This document shows, piece after piece, positions 1-9,300 of a DNA stretch of 25,635 bases. Source of the DNA: Bacteroidetes bacterium UBA6661 (GTDB taxonomy: Bacteria; Bacteroidota; Bacteroidia; AKYH767-A; OLB10); NCBI GenBank assembly GCA_002455375.1, contig DKKR01000017.1:1-25635 (forward strand), read 5' to 3'. Made by a program: the position numbers and the translations under genes. Each line of letters opens with the position of its first letter. Position 1 is the stretch's first letter. The notes below the pieces were generated by a model, which worked only from the letters and a program-made list of their open reading frames with translations, ran no database searches and had not been told where the DNA came from.

Positions 1-896
1 TATTAAAATTACATCGTGAATATAAGCCGGATATTACTTTTGTGATTGGATATAGCCCGGCTACAATTAAACTCTGGTTCTACTCCTTTTTTCTGAATAT
101 TAATTATTTTATCTGGTCAGGCTCTGTTAACTTTAAAGGCAGAAAAGATTCTGTATTAAGAAAACTGCTAAGAATGATATTAGTTAGAAGAGCTAAGGGA
201 TTTATTGCTTATGGTACAAAAGCCAAAGAATATCTTACCTACATTGGCGCACCCGAGAAAAAAATTCACATTGCAATTAATACTGTTGATACTCATTTTT
301 TTAATGAAATAGCCAAAAAACGAATTAACAGAAAGGCTAACCTTAGCAAACAATTACTTTATCTGGGCTATTTAACTCCGGGTAAAAAAATTGACGATCT
401 AATAAAAACCATCAATGAATTAAGGAAACTAAGAAATGACTTTTCGCTTCGTATAATTGGTGATGGTCCTGCCGCTGACAGTTTAAAAAACTTGACTAAG
501 GAATTAAAGTTAGAGGATATAGTCATATTTGAAGGATTTAAACAAAAATCCGATCTTCCACCTTATCTGGAACAGACAGATTGTTTCTTATTTCAAACCG
601 GATGCGATATTTGGGGATTGGTATTGAATGAGGCAATGGCTTCAGGGCTTCCATGTATTGTTTCACCTAATGCAGGTGCCGCACGCGATTTGATTTTTGA
701 TACTAAGAACGGATTAATTCTGGATTTTGGATTTCATCAAGATGCTGCAATACGAATTAACGAACTTTTAGATAATGAAACTTTGCTTCAAAAAATGGGT
801 GTTGAAGCCAATGAGTTTATTGAGAATAATGTCACTGCTGAAAAAAGTGCCAAAGGATTTCTGTCAGCTATAAAACAATACTGTCAAAATGCTTGA
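1..896 (+). CDS. Glycosyltransferase, GT4-like, 5' end cut by the window edge
   Basis: The frame is open from the left edge. Codons before the GTG at 42 read as good protein (LHREYKPDITFV), so that GTG is internal and the true start lies outside the window. About 297 codons are present. The C-terminal half has the GT-B fold layout: a nucleotide-sugar binding segment beginning with LLYLGYLTPGKKIDDLI, then IIGDGP, then DIWGLVLNEAMASGLPCIV. The last is a D-x7-E version of the E-x7-E donor-binding motif of GT4 enzymes. The likely role is cytoplasmic transfer of a sugar from a nucleotide donor to a growing lipid-linked glycan. It overlaps the next gene by 8 bases (ATGCTTGA). The operon context (O-antigen ligase/polymerase-like protein, NDP-sugar enzymes) supports surface polysaccharide synthesis. 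Donor and acceptor cannot be told from sequence. Confidence 0.88.
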   Translation, partial: LKLHREYKPDITFVIGYSPATIKLWFYSFFLNINYFIWSGSVNFKGRKDSVLRKLLRMILVRRAKGFIAYGTKAKEYLTYIGAPEKKIHIAINTVDTHFFNEIAKKRINRKANLSKQLLYLGYLTPGKKIDDLIKTINELRKLRNDFSLRIIGDGPAADSLKNLTKELKLEDIVIFEGFKQKSDLPPYLEQTDCFLFQTGCDIWGLVLNEAMASGLPCIVSPNAGAARDLIFDTKNGLILDFGFHQDAAIRINELLDNETLLQKMGVEANEFIENNVTAEKSAKGFLSAIKQYCQNA

Positions 897-2226
897 TTTT
901 TATTTAACACTTGCATCATACTTTGGGTTAGCCACTCTTCTTATAGTTGGCCTTTTCTTTAACCGCCATTTCTTTTTAACTCTTTTTTTAGTAAAACCAT
1001 TCATTGACATGACTGTAAATGTCAACATTATTGGGGAATTTAATGCTCTTGAAATATCAGGAGTATTTTCAGCACTTCTACTATTAATTAAGTATCTGAA
1101 TAAGCCAATTTCTTATCCAACCTTTAATGAGATTTGGATTTGGATATTTATCGGATTACAAATATTTTCTTTTTTTCTTAACGTTTCTGTTGATACAAGA
1201 TCTATATTTATAAGCACAAAAGTATATTTAAAAATGCTTAACTCTTATTTGATATACTTCATGGCGGCAATCGAGATGTTTGAGAATTTTAAAAAAAGAG
1301 TCAACTTAATAAAGGTTATCTGGCTAACAACTTTAGCTGCAGGTGTTATTACGATACTTGTGTTCGCATTAGGACTATCAAATTTTGATACCACACGTGG
1401 TGTAGTCAGATATAACGGATTGTATAATGACCCTGGTACACCTTCCTATCTTTCTGTAATTTGCTTGTTGTTTTGTAATCTATATTTTTCAATAACGCTA
1501 AAAAAACCAAATCACTTTTTTAAATTTCTGAAAGTACTTACTATAGGTGTAACAGGCGTCATTTTAGTTATTACCATGACAAAAAGTGCATTGGTCATGT
1601 TTTTAATTTATGTCATAATGTGGTATGGAATTTATGAAAAGCATATGTTTCTGATAATTCCGGCATTAGCAATTTCAATTTATCTGTCTTTTAGCCTTTC
1701 TGATGATCTGAATACACGCTTTGAAACGGAAATTAATTATGTTGATTCAGGTGGTGATGCAGATGCTGCTAAGTCTATAGGTACAGGTAGGGTTAACAGA
1801 TGGGAAACCTTATTTGATGTTTATTTTAATGAACTTGGTCCAGTCAATCAGCTTTTTGGAACTTCCAAACATTGGATGGCCCACAATCAGTATATTGCAT
1901 ATTTAATGCAGGTAGGAATTGTTGGTCTGACAATATTTTTAATATTCTTAATTCGCTTTATTGTTAAGCTATTTACTATTTATCATAAAACACATAACCC
2001 TTCTGTGTTCGCTGCATATACACTATTAATTATGTATGTATTTTATGCATTTACAGGTCACCCTTTTGATTATACCACCTTACTTTGGTACTTAATGATT
2101 CTACTTTCAATGATAAATGTTTATGATGTGCATCAAATGCGATTAAGGCATCAGAAAATTAAGGAATTAAATGAAAGCAATCTCTTATTAAAAAAAACAC
2201 AACTTAATATAAATAATATCAGATGA
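889..2226 (+). CDS. O-antigen ligase/polymerase-like (Wzy/WaaL) membrane protein
   Basis: This is a 445-residue polytopic inner-membrane protein with about 12 hydrophobic segments spread from residue 5 to 410. Between the later membrane segments lies a hydrophilic periplasmic loop (about residues 270-340) with GTGRVNRWETL and then HNQYIAYLMQVGIVG. The latter matches the H-N-x-Y/F...G-x-x-G segment of the O-antigen ligase/Wzy_C family (PF04932 type). Such proteins polymerise lipid-linked repeat units or ligate the finished glycan to its acceptor in the periplasm; sequence alone does not decide which. A charged, Lys-rich tail follows the last membrane segment and probably faces the cytoplasm. 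It overlaps the upstream glycosyltransferase by 8 bases and the downstream dehydratase by 4 (ATGA), which indicates translational coupling in one polysaccharide operon. Confidence 0.85.
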   Translation: MLDFYLTLASYFGLATLLIVGLFFNRHFFLTLFLVKPFIDMTVNVNIIGEFNALEISGVFSALLLLIKYLNKPISYPTFNEIWIWIFIGLQIFSFFLNVSVDTRSIFISTKVYLKMLNSYLIYFMAAIEMFENFKKRVNLIKVIWLTTLAAGVITILVFALGLSNFDTTRGVVRYNGLYNDPGTPSYLSVICLLFCNLYFSITLKKPNHFFKFLKVLTIGVTGVILVITMTKSALVMFLIYVIMWYGIYEKHMFLIIPALAISIYLSFSLSDDLNTRFETEINYVDSGGDADAAKSIGTGRVNRWETLFDVYFNELGPVNQLFGTSKHWMAHNQYIAYLMQVGIVGLTIFLIFLIRFIVKLFTIYHKTHNPSVFAAYTLLIMYVFYAFTGHPFDYTTLLWYLMILLSMINVYDVHQMRLRHQKIKELNESNLLLKKTQLNINNIR

Positions 2227-3197
2227 AAAATGTACTAATTACCGGTGCAGGAGGATTTATCGGTTCACATCTCACAGAACAATGTGTAGAAGCCGGATAT
2301 AATGTCAAGGCATTTGTCAGATATAATTCAAAGTCTAATTATGGCTGGCTTGAAGGTTCTAAATATGCCAATCAAATTGAATTTATTACTGGCGATATCA
2401 GAGACTACGATAGTGTACATCATGCTGTTAAAGGTTGCGATACTGTTTTTCACCTTGCAGCATTAATAGGCATTCCGTACAGCTATGTTTCTCCGATGGC
2501 ATACATTAAAACAAATGTTGAGGGCACGTATAATATTGTACAATCATGCCGTGAACATGGTACAGAAAATGTTCTTGTGACATCAACAAGTGAAACTTAT
2601 GGTACTGCCCAATATATTCCAATTGATGAAAAGCATCCATTGGTTGGTCAGTCACCATATTCAGCTTCAAAAATCGGTGCTGATCAAATTGCATTAAGCT
2701 ATTTTCTTTCATTCAACACTCCGGTAAAAATTGTAAGACCATTTAATACTTATGGCCCACGTCAAAGTGCCAGAGCTGTAATTCCAACTATCATTACTCA
2801 ATTACTAAGTGGTAAAAGTGATATTAAATTAGGTCACATCACGCCTACCAGAGACCTTACTTTTGTTAAAGACACTGCAAACGGATTTATCACAATAGCT
2901 CAATCAGCAAAATTTACCGGATCTGTTACAAACATTGGCATGAACAATGAGATCAGTGTTGGTGATCTTGCTAAACTAATTGCAGAAATGATGGGAAAGA
3001 AAATTAATATTATTACAGATGCGCAGCGTGTTCGTCCTGATAACAGTGAAGTAGAACGCCTCTACTGCGACAACACCAAACTCGTTACCAACAGCAACTG
3101 GAAACCAGCATACAATATTCAATCAGGTTTAAAAGAAACTATTGACTTTCTCGAAAAGCATTTGCATCTTTACAAACCTGATATTTACAATGTTTAA
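2223..3197 (+). CDS. LegB-like NDP-sugar 4,6-dehydratase (extended SDR)
   Basis: This 324-residue extended short-chain dehydrogenase has the NAD-binding motif TGAGGFIGS (residues 7-15), GDIRD (57-61) and the catalytic Y146-x3-K150 (YSASK). TSTSETYG (120-127) places Ser-Glu where 4,6-dehydratases usually carry Asp-Glu. The segments NSKSNYGWLE, RPFNTYGPRQSARAVIPTII and PTRDLTFVKDT, and the SEVERL segment near 275, are hallmarks of the LegB-type subfamily. Known members act on NDP-N-acetylhexosamines in legionaminic-acid-type pathways. It probably converts an NDP-sugar to the 4-keto-6-deoxy intermediate. Its start overlaps the upstream stop (ATGA), and a nucleotidyltransferase follows after 9 bases. 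The rest of the nonulosonate cassette is not downstream, so the end product may be a simpler 6-deoxy sugar. Confidence 0.85.
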   Translation: MKNVLITGAGGFIGSHLTEQCVEAGYNVKAFVRYNSKSNYGWLEGSKYANQIEFITGDIRDYDSVHHAVKGCDTVFHLAALIGIPYSYVSPMAYIKTNVEGTYNIVQSCREHGTENVLVTSTSETYGTAQYIPIDEKHPLVGQSPYSASKIGADQIALSYFLSFNTPVKIVRPFNTYGPRQSARAVIPTIITQLLSGKSDIKLGHITPTRDLTFVKDTANGFITIAQSAKFTGSVTNIGMNNEISVGDLAKLIAEMMGKKINIITDAQRVRPDNSEVERLYCDNTKLVTNSNWKPAYNIQSGLKETIDFLEKHLHLYKPDIYNV

Positions 3198-3206
3198 TTT
3201 TAAGAT

Positions 3207-3911
3207 ATGATAGCAGTATTATTAGCAGGAGGAAAAGGTACACGATTGGCACCTTTTACTATTAGTTTACCAAAACCTTTAATGCCCGTTGGCAACAGAC
3301 CAATTTTAGAAATATTAATCAAACAACTTAAAGATGCAGGTGTAACCAAAGTTGTTATTTGTGTTGGTTACCTTGAATCATTAATCCGCTCTTATTTTGG
3401 TGATGGTTCAAAGTTTGGGGTTGAAATAATCTATTCAAGTGAGACAGAACCTTTAGGCACAGCTGGTCCAATGAAACTTATTGAATCTTATTTAACAGAT
3501 TCATTCTTTTTTATGAATGGCGATTTGTTTACCGATATAAATCTTGAGGAAATGTTCAGGTTTCATAAAGACAATAAAGCCGTTGCTACAATCGGCTTAA
3601 CACGCAGAACGGTTGATATTGATTTTGGTGTCATAAAGATAGACCAAACTAATGAATTTACCGAGTGGAAAGAAAAACCTACATTGGAATATTTGGTAAG
3701 CATGGGCATTTATGTTTTTGAACCGGCCGTTTTAAAATATTTGCCTGATGGCTACTTTAACGTTCCTGATTTAATTATAAAGCTCCATGAGGCAAAGGAA
3801 AGTGTAAAAGGATATCAATATAAAGGAAATTGGTTAGACATTGGGCGCTTAGAAGATTATCAGCGTGCATGCCAGCAGATGGAAGAAATAGAGAAAAAGT
3901 CAAATGGCTAA
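3207..3911 (+). CDS. Sugar-1-phosphate nucleotidyltransferase
   Basis: This 234-residue protein belongs to the NTP_transferase (PF00483) family. The N-terminal signature is LLAGGKGTRLAPFT followed by LPKPLMPVGNRPILE, giving the nucleotide-binding loop (residues 8-15) and the catalytic Lys in PKP. NGDLFTD (104-110) supplies the metal-binding Asp106. GTAGPM and EWKEKP (sugar-phosphate binding region) follow, and GNWLDIGRLEDY closes the domain. It should form an NDP-sugar from an NTP and a sugar-1-phosphate in the cytoplasm. The length suits a bare catalytic domain without the left-handed beta-helix of GlmU or ManC-type enzymes. It sits between two SDR enzymes in the same operon, so it most likely supplies the activated sugar they modify. 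The base (GDP, UDP, dTDP or CDP) cannot be read with confidence. In legionaminate clusters the corresponding enzyme makes a GDP-sugar. Confidence 0.88.
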   Translation: MIAVLLAGGKGTRLAPFTISLPKPLMPVGNRPILEILIKQLKDAGVTKVVICVGYLESLIRSYFGDGSKFGVEIIYSSETEPLGTAGPMKLIESYLTDSFFFMNGDLFTDINLEEMFRFHKDNKAVATIGLTRRTVDIDFGVIKIDQTNEFTEWKEKPTLEYLVSMGIYVFEPAVLKYLPDGYFNVPDLIIKLHEAKESVKGYQYKGNWLDIGRLEDYQRACQQMEEIEKKSNG

Positions 3912-4782
3912 TGCTACAATTGCAATAACCGGTGCCGGTGGATTTCTTGGTAAAGCATTAACTGCTTTATTAAAAAAAAATAATTTTGAAGTAGTCAGTA
4001 TTTCAAGATCCTATGGTATTGATATTACAAAAGCAGAAACATTAAATACAATTCCCGATTTCGATTGCCTTATACACCTTGCAGCGCATACTTTTGTTCC
4101 GGATTCATACAATAATACAGCTGCATTTTTCTCCATTAATTTAAATGGAACACTCAATGCTCTTGAGCTATGCAAGAAACGTAATGCGCGATTTATTTTT
4201 TCGGGATCGTATGTTTATGGCCAGCCAAACTACCTTCCTGTTGACGAGAATCACCCTATAAACATGTGGAATCCTTATGCTTCAAGTAAGATAATTTGTG
4301 AGCAACTGTGTCATGTTTACAATAAAGAATTTAATGTTCCGGTTGACGTTTTACGAATTTTTAATATTTATGGACCGGGTCAGAATTCTTCTTTTCTCAT
4401 TCCCAAAATCATTGAAGGTGTTTTTAAAGGTCAGCTTAATCTTGAAACGCTTACCCCTAAACGCGATTTTGTGTACGTAAATGACGTTTGTAATGCATTC
4501 CTGCAATGTTTGTTAACTCATTCAGAAGAACGCACATTTAATGTTTATAATATTGGCAGTGGCAGCAGCTTTAGTGTGCAACAAATAGTCGACAAGGTAA
4601 TTTCTTTCACCGGAAAAAATCCAACGATAACATGTAACGAAAAAAGACGTGCTGTAGAAGTCGAGGATGTAAAAGCTGATTACTCTAAAATTAAGCGTGA
4701 AAAGAAGTGGCATCCTTCCGTTTCTTTTGATCAGGGACTAAAAGATATGATTGAGATTTACCGGAAGGAAAATGATTTATAA
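3904..4782 (+). CDS. NAD(P)-dependent sugar epimerase/reductase (extended SDR)
   Basis: This 292-residue extended SDR has the dinucleotide motif TGAGGFLG (residues 9-16), LIHLAA (56-61), Ser100/Ser102 in FSGSYVYG, the catalytic pair Y125-x3-K129 (NPYASSKI), FNIYGPGQ and PKRDFVYVNDV. It resembles 4-epimerases and 4-ketoreductases that act after a 4,6-dehydratase, so it likely finishes the sugar begun by the LegB-like enzyme two genes upstream. It starts 8 bases inside the nucleotidyltransferase gene (ATGGCTAA), the same coupling geometry as the first gene junction. It is the last gene of the + strand operon. Its stop is only 7 bases from the stop of the convergent folA, leaving no room for a separate terminator between the two. 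Substrate and stereochemistry are not decided by the sequence. Confidence 0.85.
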   Translation: MANATIAITGAGGFLGKALTALLKKNNFEVVSISRSYGIDITKAETLNTIPDFDCLIHLAAHTFVPDSYNNTAAFFSINLNGTLNALELCKKRNARFIFSGSYVYGQPNYLPVDENHPINMWNPYASSKIICEQLCHVYNKEFNVPVDVLRIFNIYGPGQNSSFLIPKIIEGVFKGQLNLETLTPKRDFVYVNDVCNAFLQCLLTHSEERTFNVYNIGSGSSFSVQQIVDKVISFTGKNPTITCNEKRRAVEVEDVKADYSKIKREKKWHPSVSFDQGLKDMIEIYRKENDL

Positions 4783-4789
4783 CTTATAA

Positions 4790-5296
4790 TTATTGCACTG
4801 AAATTCTTTCAGCTACAATAAAAGAACAAGCATACTTATTGTTTTCATCAGGCACAACATCTTTTCTTGATATAATGTTCCATTGCTTCCAGTTTATTTC
4901 AGGAAAAAAAACATCACCATTAAACTGATGATGTATCAGGGTAATATAAAGCTTATTCGCAAGATACATTGATTGTTTAAACACTTGCCCACCACCAATT
5001 ATAAAAAGCTCCTTCTCCCCTGCCCTGCTTGCTATTTCAATACCTTCTTCAATGTTTGAAATCATAATAGCACCGGGAAATTGAATCTTAGAATTTGATA
5101 CAACTAAATTCGTTCTACCTTTTAGCGGTCTGAATTTTTCCGGAATACTCTCATAATTTTTTCGACCTGTAAGAACATAATGGCCCAAAGTAGTTTCTTT
5201 GAAATATTTCATGTCCACAGGTAAATGCCATGGCAAATCATTTTCAGAACCAATTAAACGATTCTGATCCATTGCAGCTATTATTGAAATAATCAT
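4790..5296 (-). CDS. folA: Dihydrofolate reductase
   Basis: This 168-residue protein is the usual length for a type I DHFR, which reduces 7,8-dihydrofolate to tetrahydrofolate with NADPH. Visible motifs are the N-terminal strand MIISIIAAMDQNRLIG; LPWHLPVDMKYFK with the catalytic acid Asp28; TGRKNYESIP (NADPH binding); TNLVVSN; and LFIIGGGQVF with the conserved glycine run. ITLIHHQFNGDVFFPEI fits the C-terminal part. Its ATG lies 4 bases after the thyA stop, so thyA and folA form a two-gene operon. That makes metabolic sense, because thymidylate synthase yields the dihydrofolate that this enzyme recycles. It is a chromosomal housekeeping form; nothing in the context suggests a cassette-borne trimethoprim-resistance dfr. 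Confidence 0.97.
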   Translation of the reverse strand: MIISIIAAMDQNRLIGSENDLPWHLPVDMKYFKETTLGHYVLTGRKNYESIPEKFRPLKGRTNLVVSNSKIQFPGAIMISNIEEGIEIASRAGEKELFIIGGGQVFKQSMYLANKLYITLIHHQFNGDVFFPEINWKQWNIISRKDVVPDENNKYACSFIVAERISVQ

Positions 5297-5300
5297 TTGA

Positions 5301-6095
5301 TTAAACTGCCACCTGTGCTTTTATCGCAGGATGCGACTGATAGTCCGAAAAATAAAAATCTTCAAACTTAAACTTAAAGATATCCTTCACTAATGGATTC
5401 ATTTGTAATGTTGGCAAAAGATAAGGTGTTCGTGAAAGTTGAAGTTCTACCTGGTCAAAATGATTTGAATAAATGTGTGCATCGCCAAGTGTATGAATAA
5501 ATTCGCCAACCTCTAAATGACAAACCTGTGCAATCATATGAACAAGCAAAGCATAAGAAGCTATGTTGAAAGGTACACCAAGAAAAATATCAGCACTACG
5601 CTGATAAAGCTGACATGATAATTTTTTATTAGCTACATAAAACTGAAAAAGTATGTGACATGGTGGCAATGCCATTTTTGAAACATCAGCAACATTCCAG
5701 GCACTCACAAGCATCCTGCGTGAATCAGGATTGCTTTTTATTGTATCAATCAAGGTACTTATCTGATCAATTCCATTACCATCAGGTGTTGACCATGAAC
5801 GCCATTGATGACCATAAACCGGACCGAGATTCCCGTTTGCATCAGCCCATTCATCCCAAATTGATACACCATTCTCCTTTAAATACGCTATGTTGGTTTC
5901 TCCTTTTAAAAACCATAGCAACTCATGTATTATAGATTTGGTATGAAGCTTTTTTGTTGTGATGAGTGGAAAACCCTTCTGTAAATCAAATCGCATCTGA
6001 TACCCAAAAACACTTTTAGTTCCTGTACCTGTTCGGTCAGATTTTTCGACCCCATTGGTCATTACATGTCTGAGTAATTCATGATATTGATTCAT
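5301..6095 (-). CDS. thyA: Thymidylate synthase
   Basis: This 264-residue protein has exactly the length of the E. coli enzyme and aligns with it from memory without obvious gaps. It methylates dUMP to dTMP using 5,10-methylenetetrahydrofolate. Motifs in order are SDRTGTGT (folate/phosphate region), IIHELLWFLKGETN, WDEWAD, LGPVYGHQWR, DSRRMLVSAWN, MALPPCHILFQFYV with the catalytic Cys146, CQLYQRSADIFLGVPFNIA (dUMP binding) and HIYSNH. It is first in the thyA-folA pair, 4 bases before the folA start. The 212 bases upstream, separating it from the giant surface-protein gene, contain that gene's terminator and an inverted-repeat arm 12 bases before this ATG. The only promoter candidate I found for it is weak. 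Confidence 0.98.
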   Translation of the reverse strand: MNQYHELLRHVMTNGVEKSDRTGTGTKSVFGYQMRFDLQKGFPLITTKKLHTKSIIHELLWFLKGETNIAYLKENGVSIWDEWADANGNLGPVYGHQWRSWSTPDGNGIDQISTLIDTIKSNPDSRRMLVSAWNVADVSKMALPPCHILFQFYVANKKLSCQLYQRSADIFLGVPFNIASYALLVHMIAQVCHLEVGEFIHTLGDAHIYSNHFDQVELQLSRTPYLLPTLQMNPLVKDIFKFKFEDFYFSDYQSHPAIKAQVAV

Positions 6096-6107
6096 TTTAA
6101 TACAAAT

Positions 6108-6252
6108 ATTTTAACGGCTTCAAAATTAAAATAAACAAATGGATAATATGTCTGCCAACATATCCTAAGAGGTTGTTTTTATTCACAATATTACATCTGA
6201 TACTTATACTATTTGTTGGCAAATATTTCCAAAAGCAAACAGCCGTTAAAAT
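6108..6252. repeat. Nested inverted repeats between thyA and the giant gene
   Basis: ATTTTAACGGCT at 6108-6119 is the exact reverse complement of AGCCGTTAAAAT at 6241-6252. Inside these arms, TGCCAACA at 6153-6160 is the exact reverse complement of TGTTGGCA at 6214-6221. The right outer arm is also the left arm of the terminator at 6238-6276, so one arm can pair with either of two partners. No protein is encoded here. It may be a palindromic repeat remnant or a structured leader for thyA; sequence alone does not decide. Confidence 0.6.
6121..6128 (-). promoter_or_regulatory. Weak candidate -7 box for thyA
   Basis: On the minus strand this reads TAATTTTG, a match to the Bacteroidota -7 consensus TAnnTTTG, about 26 bases upstream of the thyA ATG. 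No TTG sits at the usual distance upstream; the nearest (6156-6158) leaves a 27-base spacer, which is too long. In this AT-rich stretch the match could be chance. Confidence 0.25.
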
Positions 6253-6276
6253 CTTTTAATGACTTTAACGGCTGTT
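6238..6276 (-). terminator. Rho-independent terminator of the giant surface-protein gene
   Basis: AACAGCCGTTAAA (6238-6250) and TTTAACGGCTGTT (6264-6276) are perfect 13-base inverted complements around a 13-base loop. On the minus strand the hairpin begins 32 bases after the stop of the giant gene and is followed by a T-rich run (TTTGCTTTTGG). Position and shape fit an intrinsic terminator that separates the giant gene from thyA-folA. Confidence 0.8.
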
Positions 6277-6307
6277 ATATTTCTAACAATTTAATTTTTA
6301 CATAAAT

Positions 6308-9300
6308 TTATCTCAGCAAAGTAATAGTTCCATTGAAATCATGTCGTTTACCTCCTTTATTGGTAACGCTAAGTGTATAAACATAAGTTCCTTGTGGCGC
6401 TATTTCACCTTTACCATTAGTTCCGTCCCATGGTTTTGATGGAGAATCTGACTGGAACAGCATTTGTCCCCAACGGTTGAAAACACGTAAATTAAATCCT
6501 GAATATTCCATTGCAAAACCTGGATCAAAGAACACTTCATTTCGTCCATCGCCATTAGGTGTAAATGCATTGGGTAACCAGAATGGATTAATCACAATAG
6601 TTTGTTGTGTTTCATCTTTACAACCTGAAATGTTCTCAACCATCAACTTAACCGGAAACTCTCCAATCTCAGGAAAATAATGAGTGACATTCTGATCATA
6701 CAATGTATCTCCTTCACCAAATACCCACTTCCAACTTACTGCATAAGCAGATTGGTCTGTGAAACTTACTGGTCCGTTAAAAATATTTGTCACCATTGGG
6801 TTTGCTGTAAATTGTGCAACTGGCAATGGATAGAATATTACTTCAACAGGTTTTTCAATAGAGTCTTTGCAGCCAAATGGATTAGTGACTACTAATTGCA
6901 CATTATAGGTGCCGGGCTGACTGTAAATATGTGATGGATTAACTTCATTGGATGTTGCATTGTCGCCAAGTATCCAACTGAATGTAGCACCGGGCTGATA
7001 CAATGACTGATTAAAGTAATTTACTCTAGGAACCTGACAGGTCTTGCTGGTGTCGTTGGTAAAATTCACCACAGGATATGGATGTGCAATGAATGCAAAC
7101 GAAGGTGATGTGTTCTTACATCCGTTGTTATCTGTCACCTGAACCGTATAGTTTCCTGTAGCTGTAACTGTTGTTGTACTTCCTGTTCCTGTATTTGACC
7201 ATTGATAACTTGTATATGGCAATGTAGTTGAGAGCACAGATGGGGTACCTTCACAAACGGCATTGACACCGGTAATGACAGGCTGTGGCAATGGATTAAC
7301 TGTAATATTTGCCAGACCACTTATTTGAGTTCCTGGACAATTCTTATCACTTATTGCAGTCAAATTATAGGAAGTTGTTGTTGTTGGACTAAGATTTATG
7401 GTTAATGGATTTTGAGATGTTGTTCCATTATTAATCTGACCGGTAACATTATTCTGATAACTATAATTAAATGGTGCTGTTCCTGTAAATTGAATCTGAA
7501 TAGGTGCTATTTCATTGAGACATATAACAGGATTGCCTGAAATAACAGCTTGTGGTAATTCATGAACTGTAACAGTTGTTGATCCGGTTGCAGAAGTCTT
7601 ACATCCTAATAAACCTGTAACAACACCAGACAATGTATAGGTAGTAGTTGCTGTTGGTGTAACAGGAATTGTTACTGAATTTGATGTTGATGTTACAGGG
7701 AAGTTAGATGTTCCGTCATTGTAAGTTACATTGTAAGGTCCGTTTGCAGTAAAGTTAAGCGTAATACTTCCCGGATTTCCTTTACACAATGAAGGTGTTG
7801 CTGTGGTAATAGCAACCGTTGGATTGTCCAATACTTTCACTCCAATATTCTGATTAATCACTGCAGGGCAGTTATTATCCGTAATGTTGGTCAGCACATA
7901 TGATGTATTGCTTTGAGGCGACACATAGAATGTATGAGGGTTGGATGTTGCATTCGAAACTCCTTGTCCCTGTAGCTGATAAGTAAATGGTGCAGTTCCT
8001 GTAAATTGAATTGATAATTGAGTACTATCACCTTTGCAGATAGAATCTTTAGCAGTTGTAATTACGGCCTGCGGTATAGCATTAACTGTAATCATTGCAT
8101 TTCCGGATGCCGGACCGTTACATCCATTTCCATTAACTGTTGCCGGAAGCGTATAATTTGTATTGCTAGTTGGGCTCACAGGAATTGTTACAGAAGTATT
8201 ATTGGTTGTAAATGGTCCCACAGAAGTTCCACCGGCTAAGTAAGAATAAGTATAGGGTGCTTCTCCTGTAAAATTAAGAGTAAGATTTGTAGAACCTCCG
8301 CTGCATATTGCATTTGTTCCTGAAATAGTTACTGTCGGTATAGGTGTTACTTTCATGTAAACCGACTGATTGATATTACTGTTGGAACAATTAGCATCAG
8401 AAATACTGGTTGACAACACATACGTTGTATTAACATTAGGTGCAACAGGGATTGAAACAGAGTCAACCGGAGACGAAAGGCTACCTGATGAAACACCATT
8501 TGTAGTATAACTATAGTCGAATGGCGGTGTACCCACAAATTTAATTGCAATGAAAGAACTGCTTCCTACACAAATGGTATCATTTCCAAATAATGTTGCA
8601 GTTGGTTTTGGATTAACTTTCACAACAGATGATCCATTCAACGCTGTTCCGGTACAATATTGATCGGTAATGCTAACAGGAGTATAGGTTGTTGTGCCTA
8701 CAGGCGGACTTACTGTTACTGTCAAAGGATTTGTACTTGTTGTTCCGTTAATGTTCGCTGTTCCATTAAAATAACTATAATTAAATGGTGCAGTACCTGT
8801 AAAAGCAATGTTGAAATTTGCTGATGTGCTCTCACAGATTATTGGACTTCCACTAATAGTCATTGTTGGCAATGGCCTAACGGTAATTAAAGCAGTTGCC
8901 GGATTAACCGGTGCATTACATCCATACATGCTATTAACATTTCCAACTAATGAATAGGTTGTGTTAACTGTTGGTGAAACAGGAATAACAATAGAATTTG
9001 TATTACTTACAACAGGTGTATTCACAGTTCCGTTTGAATATGCAGTGGTGAAGGGTCCATTACCTGTAAAGTTTATGGTAATACTTCCGCTAGTACCAAC
9101 ACATAAATTTGGAGTAGTTGTTGAAAGTGTTGCTGTCGGTAAGTTTAGCACAGTAACTTTTATTTGCTGATTAGTTGTACTTGTACAAAGCTGATCATTC
9201 ACCTGAACCAATGTGTAATTTGTCGTTGTTGTTGGATTAACACTGATTGTAACAGGATTGGTAGCTGCATTCTGCACTGCTTGTCCTTGCAACTGATAAC

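Noticed and set aside
42..44. GTG as the start of the first glycosyltransferase
   Set aside because: The frame stays open to the left edge with typical glycosyltransferase residues before it, so the gene is simply truncated by the window.
4790..5296. Possible acquired trimethoprim-resistance dfr cassette
   Set aside because: It is paired with thyA in a housekeeping operon with no integron, IS or attC-like sequence nearby.
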